From assembly GCF_001280845.1 (NCBI RefSeq), contig NZ_LGHP01000004.1:127261-191260 (forward strand): a DNA stretch of 64,000 nucleotides. The letters are read 5' to 3'. Positions 18,633 through 27,136 of this stretch are shown one piece after another (position 1 is the stretch's first letter; each line of letters begins with the position of its first letter). The position numbers and the translations under genes are program-made. This DNA is from Bacillus sp. FJAT-28004 (lineage in GTDB: Bacteria; Bacillota; Bacilli; Paenibacillales; Paenibacillaceae). A model generated the notes under the pieces. It saw only the letters and a program-made list of their open reading frames with translations. It ran no database searches and was not told the DNA's origin.

Positions 18633-18968
18633 TTACAGTGTGCTGGAGGCTTGCTTCAGAAGGCCAGACAGCAGGGCAAGATCCGGAGTGTCCCCTTCCC
18701 GCAATTTGATCCACTTCCGTTCGGCAGGCCCTTCGAATCCCTTCGGAAAGTCAATGCCGTTTGCATTCATAATCATGAACGCAATGGCGTCCTTTGAAGG
18801 CGAAATAACCGCTGCATAAGTTCCATTTTTCAGAAAATGCGGTTTCTTGTACTGAATGCGTTCTTCGGCTTCTGGAATCGTCCCATGAATCATGTCCCGT
18901 AGGGTCGAACTGATTCCACCCTGCCATTTTGGCAGATTTTCAATGTAGGCCGTAACTTCCTGATTCAC
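18633..18968 (-). CDS. DUF1801 domain protein
   Basis: 111 residues, full length for DUF1801: N-terminal VTAYIENLPKWQGGISSTLR, then EERIQYKKPHFLKNGTYAAV and the C-terminal KWIKLREGDTPD. These small proteins adopt a YdhG-like fold of unknown role and may bind iron or small ligands. The GTG start has GGAGG 10 bases upstream. It heads a leftward group with the SRPBCC gene. Confidence 0.8.
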   Translation of the reverse strand: MNQEVTAYIENLPKWQGGISSTLRDMIHGTIPEAEERIQYKKPHFLKNGTYAAVISPSKDAIAFMIMNANGIDFPKGFEGPAERKWIKLREGDTPDLALLSGLLKQASSTL

Positions 18969-19061
18969 TTTGTTTTTGCCTCCTATTTGAATAGTTCATT
19001 GCTTATGGAGAAAATATACCACTTCCGGAATATTCCTGTCAAGGAATATATAAATTTTTCC

Positions 19062-19085
19062 ATGCTAAGTTGCCCGTTAGCTTAA
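19062..19085 (+). repeat. left-half copy of the interspersed repeat
   Basis: TAAGTTGCCCGTTAGCTTAA followed by TGA. It lies upstream of the DUF1801 gene and before the terminator of the YdeI-like gene. Confidence 0.5.
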
Positions 19086-19182
19086 TGATGTGATCTCGCG
19101 AAAACCCTTTGTACTTTTCCTCTACGCTTTACTCATTCGGGAATTGGACAATGTTTTTGACTTCCGACAATTGCTATCTGCA

Positions 19183-19212
19183 AAATAAAAACTCCGCGAT
19201 TAGCGCGGAGTT
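19183..19212 (-). terminator. terminator after the YdeI-like gene
   Basis: ACTCCGCG/CGCGGAGT stem, followed on the minus strand by TTTTATTTT. Confidence 0.75.
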
Positions 19213-19253
19213 TAATCCATGTATGTTCTAGTCCTTCGACATAGATAAATATA

Positions 19254-19850
19254 CTAATCATCTATTCCCTTTTCATTGAGGATATGCGCGATATATTTTT
19301 CAACCCTTGACTCTCGAGTTTTGGATTGCTTGGGTGAAGAAAAATGCAGAATGTATGCTCTTTGCCGTCCAGGCGTCAATGCTTCAAAAGCCGTTTTTAA
19401 GTCGGGGATTTCAACGAATTTATTTTCTAATTCTTCAGGTATGATATATTCCGTATTCTTTTTATAGTTCACCTGCAAACCGGCTTTCTCAACTTCAATG
19501 GCTTCATCAATATATGATTTCAAGATAAGTTGCATTTCATCTATATCTTGAACATTGGTGAACCGAATCTGACGCGCTGCCTGAACATTCTCCGTTTGTT
19601 GGATTAGGATCCCATGGGGATCTTTTAATAACGCACCTTTGTGAAACAGAAGCGCGCAGTAATCCTTAAAACCATGAATCAAAACGATGTTTTTATTTTC
19701 AAACGTATAACAAGGATGCATCCACTTAAAATCCTCGGTCATCCCGCAGTCAAGAACGATATCTCTCAACAGCTCGAATTCTTCCTTCCACTTCTTTAGC
19801 TTGTTAAAATAGGGATCAATCTTAGGATTCCTTTCACCTTTTGTCATCAT
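19254..19850 (-). CDS. YdeI / OmpD-associated family protein
   Basis: 198 residues. The first half is DUF1801-like (FNKLKKWKEEFELLRDIV...KWMHPCYTF). The C-terminal OmdA/YdeI part ends LTPGRQRAYILHFSSPKQSK and a basic motif, typical of Bacillus YdeI-like proteins. AAGGGG precedes the ATG. The biochemical role is unknown. It is a single-gene unit with its own terminator. Confidence 0.85.
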   Translation of the reverse strand: MMTKGERNPKIDPYFNKLKKWKEEFELLRDIVLDCGMTEDFKWMHPCYTFENKNIVLIHGFKDYCALLFHKGALLKDPHGILIQQTENVQAARQIRFTNVQDIDEMQLILKSYIDEAIEVEKAGLQVNYKKNTEYIIPEELENKFVEIPDLKTAFEALTPGRQRAYILHFSSPKQSKTRESRVEKYIAHILNEKGIDD

Positions 19851-19903
19851 GGTAGCCCCTTTTTCTTTTTGTATTATCTTGCTCGATTGTGGTCCGATAA
19901 ATC

Positions 19904-19928
19904 AAAAGCCCGCGGTTTTCACGGGCTT
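19904..19928 (-). terminator. terminator after the DoxX gene
   Basis: AAGCCCGCG/CACGGGCTT hairpin 40 bases beyond the DoxX stop. Confidence 0.65.
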
Positions 19929-19968
19929 CATACGGCCCTTGTTCTTGTTTAACCGATACTACTATGAT

Positions 19969-20334
19969 CTATAATGGATGCGGCACTCCGAATGCATTCA
20001 CGAGTACCAGAGCGGACGCAATCAAAGTAATGATTAAGGACGGCATCGCTTGAACGGGAGGATGCTTAATTCTCAAATGCAAGAGGCATGCCACCAGCAT
20101 CGTGATGCCAATCCAAATGCCTGCCCATGAGACTGCTGCTAGATGCCAGTATCCGATGACAAGTCCGACTGCCCCGGCTAGTTGAACGAGCCCCGTAACA
20201 ACCCGGAACCATTGCGGCAGCTTAAGCGAATCGAACATTTCAACAAAACTTTTCGCGCCTCCCAGCTTGTTTCCGCCGGCAAAAGTCATTGTGACGAGTA
20301 GAAAACTTTGTAAAATAATAGAAAGGATAAGCAT
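19969..20334 (-). CDS. DoxX-like membrane protein
   Basis: 121 residues with four hydrophobic helices and the DoxX signature near the start (FAGGNKLGGAKSFVEMFDSL) and centre (VVTGLVQLAGAVGLVIGYW). The start at 20334 is fixed by AAAGGAGGAG. It is the third gene of an arsR-SRPBCC-doxX operon. DoxX proteins are linked to thiol or quinone redox balance, but the role here is unknown. Confidence 0.8.
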   Translation of the reverse strand: MLILSIILQSFLLVTMTFAGGNKLGGAKSFVEMFDSLKLPQWFRVVTGLVQLAGAVGLVIGYWHLAAVSWAGIWIGITMLVACLLHLRIKHPPVQAMPSLIITLIASALVLVNAFGVPHPL

Positions 20335-20355
20335 AAGGTTCTCCTCCTTTTGCAA

Positions 20356-20772
20356 TTAGGCAAATACCTTTTCAAGCTCTCCGCACCATTTGCTCCAACC
20401 ATACTTAACTCCACCCAGTAATTGAGAATTTGAAATTCCAGATTGTTCGAGATGAAGGTTAACCTTTCCGTTCCTTAAATCCTGTAGCGTCCAGGTAACC
20501 GTGTGCATCTCACCGCTCGACCAAGTATAGGACAAGCGGTGTGGTTCCTCCACGATCAGTACTTCGCCTTCAATAATTCCATTCCAATATTCGGTTGGTT
20601 GAGTGCGAAACTGAAAATGGTGTCCCACAACGGGTACAAAATCATTATCCATCGCCTGACCGGTGTGGATGTTAGCCACCCACTTGGCAAGCTTGCTTGA
20701 ATCGGTTAAGGCGGACCAAAGCTTCTCGATCGATGTCGTGTATTGAAAATCCAAGGATAATGTTAAACTCAT
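20356..20772 (-). CDS. SRPBCC domain protein
   Basis: 138 residues from the ATG at 20772, whose A-T-G-A overlaps the arsR stop; GAGGAGG lies upstream. AHSA1-type blocks are FQYTTSIEKLWSALTDSSKL, PHRLSYTWSS and GGVKYGWSKWCGELEKVF. Translational coupling to arsR is clear. ArsR-SRPBCC pairs are common, with the ArsR protein repressing the pair. Confidence 0.85.
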   Translation of the reverse strand: MSLTLSLDFQYTTSIEKLWSALTDSSKLAKWVANIHTGQAMDNDFVPVVGHHFQFRTQPTEYWNGIIEGEVLIVEEPHRLSYTWSSGEMHTVTWTLQDLRNGKVNLHLEQSGISNSQLLGGVKYGWSKWCGELEKVFA

Positions 20773-21098
20773 TCTTCTTCCTCCTCTAATAGTTGCTTCA
20801 AGCGCAACATATTCGTACTCCAGAACTTGCTGTAGAAAGCCACCCAATCTTGAATTTCTCTGAGTGGAGAAGTGTTTAGCTTAAATCGCGTTTCTCTGCC
20901 GACTTTTCGGTCAAGGACCAGTCCGGCCTCTTTGAGGATTGTCAAATGCTTGGATACCGCTGAACGGCCCATTTGAAACTGTGTGGTTAATTCATGAAGC
21001 GGTATCTCCTCCGCCTCTGCTAAGAGACGAATTAGTCGGCGCCTAGTTGGATCTGCAATCGCGTCAAACACATCCCGCTTCTCGTTGTTCTCGCTCAC
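20769..21098 (-). CDS. ArsR family transcriptional repressor
   Basis: 109 residues. The winged helix-turn-helix has the classical start FDAIADPTRRRLIRLLAEAE, recognition helix MGRSAVSKHLTILKEAGLV and wing KVGRETRFKL. No metal-binding CxC motif is present, so it is probably not metal-responsive and fits the SRPBCC-associated subgroup. The GTG start has GGAGGG upstream. It is the first gene of the operon. Confidence 0.88.
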   Translation of the reverse strand: MSENNEKRDVFDAIADPTRRRLIRLLAEAEEIPLHELTTQFQMGRSAVSKHLTILKEAGLVLDRKVGRETRFKLNTSPLREIQDWVAFYSKFWSTNMLRLKQLLEEEEE

Positions 21099-21160
21099 TG
21101 CAATCCCTCCAATTTTCTATAGTAGAAATCCATGGTGATACGAAGGAATGGCCGTTAGTT

Positions 21161-21592
21161 TCACCGCTTCCCTAGTTTGCGGCTCTTCGGACGTAACGCC
21201 CACGAAACGATATTTAGTGCTGCATATGAAAGCGGAAGGATAATATTAAACCCGTAATCACCATAATCGTTAGCAAATGCATGAGATGAAGCCGCACCAG
21301 TCATTAAAAAGAAGATACCAGCGTGAACCCATTCTTTAAGCCGAGGAAAACCTGGCACGACGAGAGCGATGGCTCCAATCACTTTCCAAATTCCGAGAAT
21401 GGTTAAGACGTATAATGGGTAACCAAGATTCGTCACTAACTCGAGGTTTCCCCCAAATTGCATCAGTTGCCCGATACCACTTAACATAACAGCTGCTGCG
21501 AGTAGTAATGTGACTGACCAATAAGCAATCATTTTTCCCCGGGGCTGGGTTACTACTTTCGCGGTTATTTCCGCACCGATAATCTTACTCAT
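21161..21592 (-). CDS. DoxX family membrane protein
   Basis: 143 residues with four transmembrane helices and the DoxX pattern (MLSGIGQLMQF, GIWKVIGAIALVVPGFPRLKEW). GAGGAGG precedes the ATG. It lies upstream of arsR on the same strand but has its own strong operator-bearing promoter. The stop falls within a half copy of the repeat (GGCCGTTAGTTTCACC). Confidence 0.8.
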   Translation of the reverse strand: MSKIIGAEITAKVVTQPRGKMIAYWSVTLLLAAAVMLSGIGQLMQFGGNLELVTNLGYPLYVLTILGIWKVIGAIALVVPGFPRLKEWVHAGIFFLMTGAASSHAFANDYGDYGFNIILPLSYAALNIVSWALRPKSRKLGKR

Positions 21593-21665
21593 TTGTTCCT
21601 CCTCATAATTGTTTGAAGTGAAACTTATTCAGATTCTAAACTTTCCAAATGACTAACTGCTAATT

Positions 21666-21718
21666 GGACACCATTTGGTGACACTTTTATTATAGGACAC
21701 CATTCGGTGTCGTGTCAA
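21666..21718 (-). promoter_or_regulatory. sigma-A promoter with two palindromic operators for the DoxX gene
   Basis: On the minus strand TTGACA (21713-21718) and TATAAT (21689-21694) are separated by 18 bases, a near-perfect promoter. The spacer is itself the palindrome GACACCGAATGGTGTC. A second CACCAAATGGTG palindrome covers the likely start site. This is a classic repressor layout; an ArsR-type repressor, perhaps the one at 20769, is the first candidate. Confidence 0.8.
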
Positions 21719-21736
21719 GGGCATTTAAACTCAACA

Positions 21737-21800
21737 TTGCAGCTGATCATTTTGACCAGCTGCTGTAGTGTCTTGTTCAACTAACCTTATCGAAAGATTA
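21737..21800 (+). repeat. degenerate copy of the interspersed repeat
   Basis: Central stem CAGCTGATCATTTTGACCAGCTG and a decayed right end CAACTAACCTTATCG. It lies in the 21725-21839 gap. Confidence 0.4.
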
Positions 21801-21839
21801 ATATCAGTTGACTAGACTTATTTTTTTACCCAAGAGGAA

Positions 21840-22094
21840 TTATTGAAACTGCCCATCGATGAACTTTATTCGTATTACAGTTTTTGCATTGCTAATTGAA
21901 TCTTCTCTACCAAACTTCATAAAATAGGCCGATTTTGAGAGCAATACAGAAAAAACTTGTGCATGTGGCAATAAGTAGAATTTCAGAAATATCGATTTGC
22001 ATGGGGATTCTTCGAAATAAGAGTCTGAGTGAGGAAACTGAAACATTTCAAGCGAGTTCAATAACCAGTTATCTGAAAAATTAAAAGGTTGCAA
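21840..22094 (-). CDS. short hypothetical protein or gene remnant
   Basis: 84 codons. Residues near the N-terminus read LLNSLEMFQFPHSDS, almost identical to the C-terminal peptide NSLEMIQFPHSDS of the frameshifted gene at 38586-38982. The DNA is also conserved there (22021-22060 against 38590-38630). No good ribosome binding site is seen. It is likely a decayed partial paralogue rather than a working gene. Confidence 0.3.
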   Translation of the reverse strand: MQPFNFSDNWLLNSLEMFQFPHSDSYFEESPCKSIFLKFYLLPHAQVFSVLLSKSAYFMKFGREDSISNAKTVIRIKFIDGQFQ

Positions 22095-22126
22095 TGTCTA
22101 ATGCTGCAGCAACTGCAAAACGATCA

Positions 22127-22158
22127 AAAAACTCCGCCCACTACTGGACGGAGTTCTA
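22127..22158 (-). terminator. terminator after the NlpC/P60 gene
   Basis: GAACTCCG/CGGAGTT hairpin, followed on the minus strand by TTTTTT. Confidence 0.75.
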
Positions 22159-22186
22159 AGTATAATCTTACTCTATTATCTATCGA

Positions 22187-22939
22187 CTACAAAACTCTAC
22201 GCGCACTGACGTAATGGCTTGACCACCAGCCGGAGCTTAAGTTGTTAATGGCAATACCATCTACAGACGGTGTATTATGAATAAACTTCCCAGCGCCCAT
22301 ATAAATGCCAACATGGTTAATAGCGCGGTTATTGCTGCCAATCGTATCAAAGAAGACCAGATCGCCTTTGCGAAGATTGCTCTTGCTTACTGCAGACCCT
22401 TGGCTTTTCTGAACTTTCGTTCCCCACTTTAAATCTACCCCAACCTTGTCGAAGATGAATTGCGTAAAGGAAGAGCAGTCAAAAATAAGACGGCTTGGAT
22501 TTCTAGTACCGAAGTCGTAGCTCACACGGCCTTTGTAGCTCTGGGCTAGACTGATGACCTTATCGGCCTTCGAGCTCGAAGGTGTTTGACTACTGCCGCT
22601 GCCACTGCTGCTACTACCGCTACCGCTATTATAATTCGTATATTTCGAATTAGCCGATATGAACCCGGTTTTATTATCTTTAGTGCTTACCTTCAACCAA
22701 TAGCTGTTGACCTTGGAGATGACGTTAATACTCTCACCTTTGGAGATCATACGAATCTGCTTTCCGCTGGTGCTCGGCTGGGATCTAAGATTTACCCCGC
22801 TTATGACTTTAGTCTCATAGGTCACGGCTGCTTCAACTTTAGATGTAAAAGGTGTTGGCGCTATCCCTAAGGCACTAAACCCGATTACCGCACTCATCCC
22901 GACAATAACAAACTTCTTTTTCAGTAATTCTAGCTGCAT
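22187..22939 (-). CDS. secreted NlpC/P60 cell-wall hydrolase with SH3 domain
   Basis: 250 residues: a signal peptide (about 1-38, ending KVEA), a bacterial SH3 domain (GVNLRSQPSTSGKQI to about 100), a Ser/Gly linker, and a C-terminal NlpC/P60 domain. The catalytic Cys is in FDCSSFTQF, the His in NHVGIYMG and a third polar residue in FIHNTP. It should cut gamma-D-Glu-diamino acid bonds in peptidoglycan outside the cell. GGGAGG precedes the ATG. It is a single-gene unit. Confidence 0.9.
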   Translation of the reverse strand: MQLELLKKKFVIVGMSAVIGFSALGIAPTPFTSKVEAAVTYETKVISGVNLRSQPSTSGKQIRMISKGESINVISKVNSYWLKVSTKDNKTGFISANSKYTNYNSGSGSSSSGSGSSQTPSSSKADKVISLAQSYKGRVSYDFGTRNPSRLIFDCSSFTQFIFDKVGVDLKWGTKVQKSQGSAVSKSNLRKGDLVFFDTIGSNNRAINHVGIYMGAGKFIHNTPSVDGIAINNLSSGWWSSHYVSARRVL

Positions 22940-23108
22940 TTATTTGTTGCCTCCCATTCGTTTGGTTAGTAACAAATATAGCAGGAATTAAGTTACCTAA
23001 ATAATTCCTATGAGAACAAAAACCTAGCATTAATAGGAGAATGAACCTTATTATTAAAAAATAATTAGAGTTGCTTAATCTTTAAGAACCATAAGACTTC
23101 CCTATAAG

Positions 23109-23140
23109 CATAAGAGGCAGCTCTAGTATGAGCTGCCTCT
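23109..23140. terminator. strong hairpin in a gene-free stretch
   Basis: AAGAGGCAGCTC/GAGCTGCCTCTT form a perfect 12-bp stem with a 6-base loop. The surrounding gap 22940-23677 otherwise shows only a second hairpin (ACACCGGAT/ATCCGGTGT, 23435-23470) and no gene I can support. Confidence 0.5.
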
Positions 23141-23677
23141 TCTATTGGTAATTTCGCTCTAGCTAAAATCTGCGTTAACTTTTCATTCACTTCGAATAAC
23201 ATGGTTATTTTTTTGTTGCGTCCCTCCTGATACACACAGTAAAGAATGTATGATCGTCATACACAATTCACTGGACCCTACTAAAGGGAAACTAAAATGT
23301 AGTGTCTGTTCCTGGAGCGGAAAGTGGTCTGACATGAAAGTATGGGAGATGTCGAGACTGAAAGAGGTTTGCAGTTAAAGGAGAACAAAAGCGTGGTAGT
23401 CCGCAGTATTCTCCATTTACAATGCAAAACACCGGATAAAACCAGCTTTGCTGCGTCTCATCCGGTGTATACTAACTAGACTATAATGTTCCGATTAGTT
23501 TCAACATTATATCATAGCCATAAGAAATTTTTGTTTCTTCATGGGAATCGATCACCTCATTTTTTTTTTTGAAAAAATGAACCCTTAGAAAACGGCGTCG
23601 CATAAATGTCCGCAGCATTTCGCGACACATTCCTTTTCATTCCGGCTCGCCTTTGATTGATTGGGTTATCGCTTTCC

Positions 23678-24382
23678 TTACGTTTTCCTTACAAAGAACC
23701 GGATCATATCGTTGCGCATGTAATCATAAGAGAGAAAAATCGGAACCGTTTTGGCATCATAATGGACTTGAATGAACTTCAGCAGCGGAGCGTTGCTTTG
23801 CTTGAGCCGATAAGGCAGCATATCTTCATCGGTAACGGCGCGAATCTCCATTAACGCTTCGGCGACTACGATCCCGTATTTGTGCTTCAAGCAATCCGTC
23901 AACGAACCAGGATCGAATTTATCCGGGAAATCTGGTCCCACTACACTTTCGGGCATAATGTTTTGGGAATAAACGACCGGTTCTCCGTTAGCCGCACGGA
24001 TCCGATCGACGACAAACACACTGTCATGCTTGTCCAAATCAAGCAATTGAAGCTCATTCTCGTTCGGCTTTCGTTTAAAGATTTGTACTTCCAGATCGCT
24101 TTCGACCAGATTGGCGTTGCGGATCAGTTCCGTAATACTTGTGAAACGATTGATGGTGCTTTCCATATGCCCTTTGCTTCTGATGAAATAACCGGAGCCT
24201 TGGATGCTGAAAATGTGCCCAGATTCTATAAGACACTTGAGTGCTTTGCGTATAGTTTCCCGGCTCGCTTGAAACCGCCGGGAAAGTTCCGACTCGGTCG
24301 GAAGCTGTTCCCCTTTAGAGAACGACATTTGTTCGATTTCTTTGGCGAGTGTTTCGCTGATTGCCGTATATCGGTTCAACAT
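23678..24382 (-). CDS. GntR/HutC family transcriptional regulator
   Basis: 234 residues. The GntR winged helix (PTESELSRRFQASRETIRKA, about 27-46, and IFSIQGSGYFI) is joined to a UTRA ligand domain (VFVVDRIRAANGEPVVYSQN, MPYRLKQS-like end). UTRA domains sense small metabolites such as sugar phosphates or amino acid derivatives. No adjacent metabolic gene remains, yet palindromic candidate operators lie upstream at 24514-24649, so its target operon may have been lost. Confidence 0.85.
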   Translation of the reverse strand: MLNRYTAISETLAKEIEQMSFSKGEQLPTESELSRRFQASRETIRKALKCLIESGHIFSIQGSGYFIRSKGHMESTINRFTSITELIRNANLVESDLEVQIFKRKPNENELQLLDLDKHDSVFVVDRIRAANGEPVVYSQNIMPESVVGPDFPDKFDPGSLTDCLKHKYGIVVAEALMEIRAVTDEDMLPYRLKQSNAPLLKFIQVHYDAKTVPIFLSYDYMRNDMIRFFVRKT

Positions 24383-24513
24383 TTAACTATCTAATCACTC
24401 CTTTTCAGCTGACGCCTCACAAGATCATCTTGATTCCATACTAAATCGGATATGTCATTTCCAAATTAGCCGAATGTTAAACATTATCAATCAGGTGTGG
24501 ACTTCCTGTAAAT

Positions 24514-24649
24514 TTGTCTAGATCAATATTTCGGTAAGCAGGATGCGGAACAGTCCAGATTTGATCTTTTTCCCGTAAACGCCCACTTATTTTCATGAAG
24601 AGGAAATCAAATTGTCTAGGAGACAAATAAAATATGTCTAGATCAATAT
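24514..24649. promoter_or_regulatory. cluster of GntR-type operator candidates
   Basis: Three related sites: TTGTCTAGATCAATAT at 24514-24529, the perfect palindrome TTGTCTAGGAGACAA at 24612-24626, and ATGTCTAGATCAATAT at 24634-24649. They resemble the TCTAGA-centred operators of HutC-family regulators and lie upstream of the GntR gene. Confidence 0.5.
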
Positions 24650-24657
24650 GCAAAAAA

Positions 24658-24692
24658 GGCGAGATCCCTTCCTTAGGGATTTCGCCTTTAAC
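24658..24692 (-). terminator. terminator-like hairpin beyond the TetR gene
   Basis: AAAGGCGA...TCGCCTTT stem enclosing ATCCC/GGGAT, followed on the minus strand by TTTTTTGC. Confidence 0.55.
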
Positions 24693-24789
24693 GTTTCATA
24701 TTTTGGGTCTCGGCATGAATGGTCATCTTACTAACGCCTCTTGGAACTATCCACTACCCTGATTCTTTGGGTAAATCCGCATACATTCC

Positions 24790-24812
24790 ACTACCGTATC
24801 CCCGTTAGCGTA
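24790..24812 (+). repeat. right-half copy of the interspersed repeat
   Basis: CTACCGTATCCCCGTTAGCG then TAAT. It overlaps the last codons of the TetR gene. Confidence 0.55.
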
Positions 24813-25383
24813 ATGTTAGTTCGGAAGATTGATAACCTCGTTTTAATAATAACGAGATTCTCAACGCTACTTCCTCTTTATCAAAAGTTACGTTCCCAGA
24901 AGCCCACTGAAATGCACCTTCGTGGATGACTTGTGCAAAAATTGGTACATATATATTCTTCTCGATATCTGTATAGATGTTATCCAAGCTTTTTGACAAA
25001 TATGCTATCAACTCATTTATGATCTTTTCTTTCAATTGTGGTACAACTAAGCCTATATAGCTACTGCGGCATTGTATATTCGGTTGTTGATAAAAATCGC
25101 ATACCGCTAAAACGAGTTGATGTATGCTGTCTTGATCGAATATCTCTATGCCATTAGTACGTTTTGCGATGGCTGCTGATGCGGAATCTCCCATAATATA
25201 GTCCAATAATTCGTACTTGTCATTGAAGTGCGCATAGAATGTAGCCCGATTTACATGTGCTCCTTTTGTTATATCCGCAACTGTTATTTTTTCAAAATCC
25301 TTTTTCGATACTAAATGAAAAAAGGCGTTAATCAATGACTGCTTCGTTTGTGTTATTCTGACATTCATAACTTTTGACGCCAT
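24805..25383 (-). CDS. TetR/AcrR family transcriptional regulator
   Basis: 192 residues. The N-terminal helix-turn-helix (KITVADITKGAHVNRATFYA, about 33-52, then HFNDKYELLDYI) is followed by a TetR_C_8-like ligand domain. It is divergent from the short-chain dehydrogenase gene and probably represses both itself and that gene through the inverted repeat at 25403-25424. Confidence 0.88.
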   Translation of the reverse strand: MASKVMNVRITQTKQSLINAFFHLVSKKDFEKITVADITKGAHVNRATFYAHFNDKYELLDYIMGDSASAAIAKRTNGIEIFDQDSIHQLVLAVCDFYQQPNIQCRSSYIGLVVPQLKEKIINELIAYLSKSLDNIYTDIEKNIYVPIFAQVIHEGAFQWASGNVTFDKEEVALRISLLLKRGYQSSELTLR

Positions 25384-25402
25384 TTCCCCCCACCTCTTAA
25401 CT

Positions 25403-25424
25403 CGACAGTTTATCAGTTTTGTCG
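25403..25424. promoter_or_regulatory. candidate TetR operator
   Basis: CGACA and TGTCG arms separated by 12 bases lie 20 bases upstream of the TetR start, in the divergent intergenic region. Confidence 0.35.
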
Positions 25425-25540
25425 CTATAGCAACATTCGTACATCGATTGTTGGTTGTAGCACTAAATCATTAGGTGTATATTTTTCATTAAAGCAACGC
25501 ATGTTTCTTTAATATATCACAAATAAGGAGTTCACGAAAA

Positions 25541-26221
25541 ATGAAAACTGTTGCAATCATTGGTGCAGGTCCTGGCTTAGGTTTGTCGCTAGCAAAAAAA
25601 TTCGGAAGTAATGGCTTTAGGGTGGCGGCTATTTCGCGAAATTCCGAGAAATTATCCATTATAATGAATGAACTTAAAAAGCTAAATATTGAAGCACAAT
25701 CTTATGTAGCGGATTTCACGGACTTGGCCGCTTTAAAACATGCCATTCAAGCTGCAAAAAAAGATCTTGGTACTATCGATGTACTAGAATTCAGTCCTTA
25801 TGCAGGGTGGGATACATTCACAAATGTGTTGGAAACAACACCTGATAGTGTATTAGAACAAATAAACAGCTATTTGCTGCCTGCCGTTCTATCGGTCAAT
25901 GAGGTATTGCCGGATATGATAAAGATGGGTTCAGGTGCAATTCTGTTTACAACAGGTATATCTGCTATGTTCCCTTTACCTTTTGTAGGGAATGGCGGAA
26001 TCGTTATGTCGGGCATTCGTAATTATGCAACAAACCTACACAATGAGTTGAAAGAAAAAGGTGTATTTGTCGGACATCTATCAATTGGGACCATGATAAA
26101 AGCTGGAACAGCAGGGGATCCAGATGTCATAGCTGATACTTGGTATAACCTATACGAGAAAAAAGAGCGATTTGAAGAAATATTCCCTCAAGGGTTTGAT
26201 CCGAGTAAAATTCCAAATTAA
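25541..26221 (+). CDS. short-chain dehydrogenase/reductase
   Basis: 226 residues. The nucleotide-binding glycine motif is GAGPGLGLSLA (8-18), and a basic residue follows beta-2 (AISRNSEKL), suggesting NADPH. The catalytic region is less standard: I see no clean YxxxK, because the block around GGIVMSGIRNYATNLHNEL keeps only part of it. Activity is therefore uncertain. It is divergent from TetR, a pairing typical of electrophile- or quinone-responsive reductases. Confidence 0.75.
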   Translation: MKTVAIIGAGPGLGLSLAKKFGSNGFRVAAISRNSEKLSIIMNELKKLNIEAQSYVADFTDLAALKHAIQAAKKDLGTIDVLEFSPYAGWDTFTNVLETTPDSVLEQINSYLLPAVLSVNEVLPDMIKMGSGAILFTTGISAMFPLPFVGNGGIVMSGIRNYATNLHNELKEKGVFVGHLSIGTMIKAGTAGDPDVIADTWYNLYEKKERFEEIFPQGFDPSKIPN

Positions 26222-26229
26222 TGTAATAG

Positions 26230-26272
26230 CGATAAGACAACGTTAGAAATAATGTTTGTCTTATCGTTTTTC
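26230..26272 (+). terminator. terminator after the SDR gene
   Basis: GATAAGACAA...TTGTCTTATC stem followed by GTTTTTC. Confidence 0.75.
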
Positions 26273-26287
26273 CCAGTTAGCTTGAAA
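26262..26287 (+). repeat. half copy of the interspersed repeat
   Basis: CGTTTTTCCCAGTTAGCTTG matches the right end, just downstream of the leftward methyltransferase gene. Confidence 0.4.
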
Positions 26288-26296
26288 ATGGTCATT

Positions 26297-27109
26297 TCAT
26301 TTATCATTGTTTTTTCTTCCAATATACATGAAATGTTCAGCTAAACTCATTAGGTCCTCACGTTCACATACTTGCTCTGCCAAGTCCAACCAAGCTGTTA
26401 TTACTTCTGGTGATTGCTTAAGAAGTTCCAGCTCACGCAAATATAAAAAGCTTTCACAGTTAACCAAATGTAATTTTTCAAGTTCAAATTTTTCGAAAAA
26501 TGGAAGTACATCCTTTGGACGGATAAAAAAATTATCCGTAAATCCATGCCCAGAGAAACTCACATCATCAAGAATAATTTTGAGTTCTGATTTTCTTTCA
26601 TCCGTGAGAATCATACCTGGATTGCTGATGAGATAATCCCAAACGAATGAAAAAGACGAGACGAATGCCACGAAAAGAGTTCCATTGGGTTTTAGTTTTT
26701 TCAAACATTCGTTTATCGTCTTTACCCTGTCGTTCTCTTCTTTTAGATGATACATCGGACCCATGCATAACACGTGGTCAAAATATCCATCTTCAAAAGC
26801 TGATAAATCACGGCTATCTATGCAAATGGAATTAAGAGGAAGTTCAAGTTCTTGTGCCTTATTCATCGCAAAATCTACGTTGTTTTGTGAAAGGTCGGCA
26901 AGTGTTACATCACAGCCAAGCTCAGAGAGGTAGAGTGAATATTTCCCTGGACCGCCTCCAAGGTCTAATACGCTGTCGTTCGGCTTAATGTAACGGTTCA
27001 TGTAGCGTTTGCTAAGTTCATACTCCACTTTATGGCGGTCCAACCGATCCCATTCGTAATGTACGGTTTCATCATAAAATCTTTTTACGATTTCAACGCT
27101 ATCAGCCAT
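26297..27109 (-). CDS. class I SAM-dependent methyltransferase
   Basis: 270 residues. Motif I is VLDLGGGPGKYSLYLSELG (about 47-65), the beta-2 acid is in DVTLADLS, and motif IV is FDHVLCMGPMYHL. GGAGAG precedes the ATG. It is followed upstream by a DUF402 gene on the same strand, 27 bases away, so they may be cotranscribed. The substrate is unknown. Confidence 0.85.
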   Translation of the reverse strand: MADSVEIVKRFYDETVHYEWDRLDRHKVEYELSKRYMNRYIKPNDSVLDLGGGPGKYSLYLSELGCDVTLADLSQNNVDFAMNKAQELELPLNSICIDSRDLSAFEDGYFDHVLCMGPMYHLKEENDRVKTINECLKKLKPNGTLFVAFVSSFSFVWDYLISNPGMILTDERKSELKIILDDVSFSGHGFTDNFFIRPKDVLPFFEKFELEKLHLVNCESFLYLRELELLKQSPEVITAWLDLAEQVCEREDLMSLAEHFMYIGRKNNDK

Positions 27110-27136
27110 GGAAACACTCTCCTAAACCATTTGAAT

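Noticed and set aside
23882..24394. A 170-codon plus-strand open frame
   Set aside because: It is the antisense of the GntR gene with its clear winged helix and UTRA domain.
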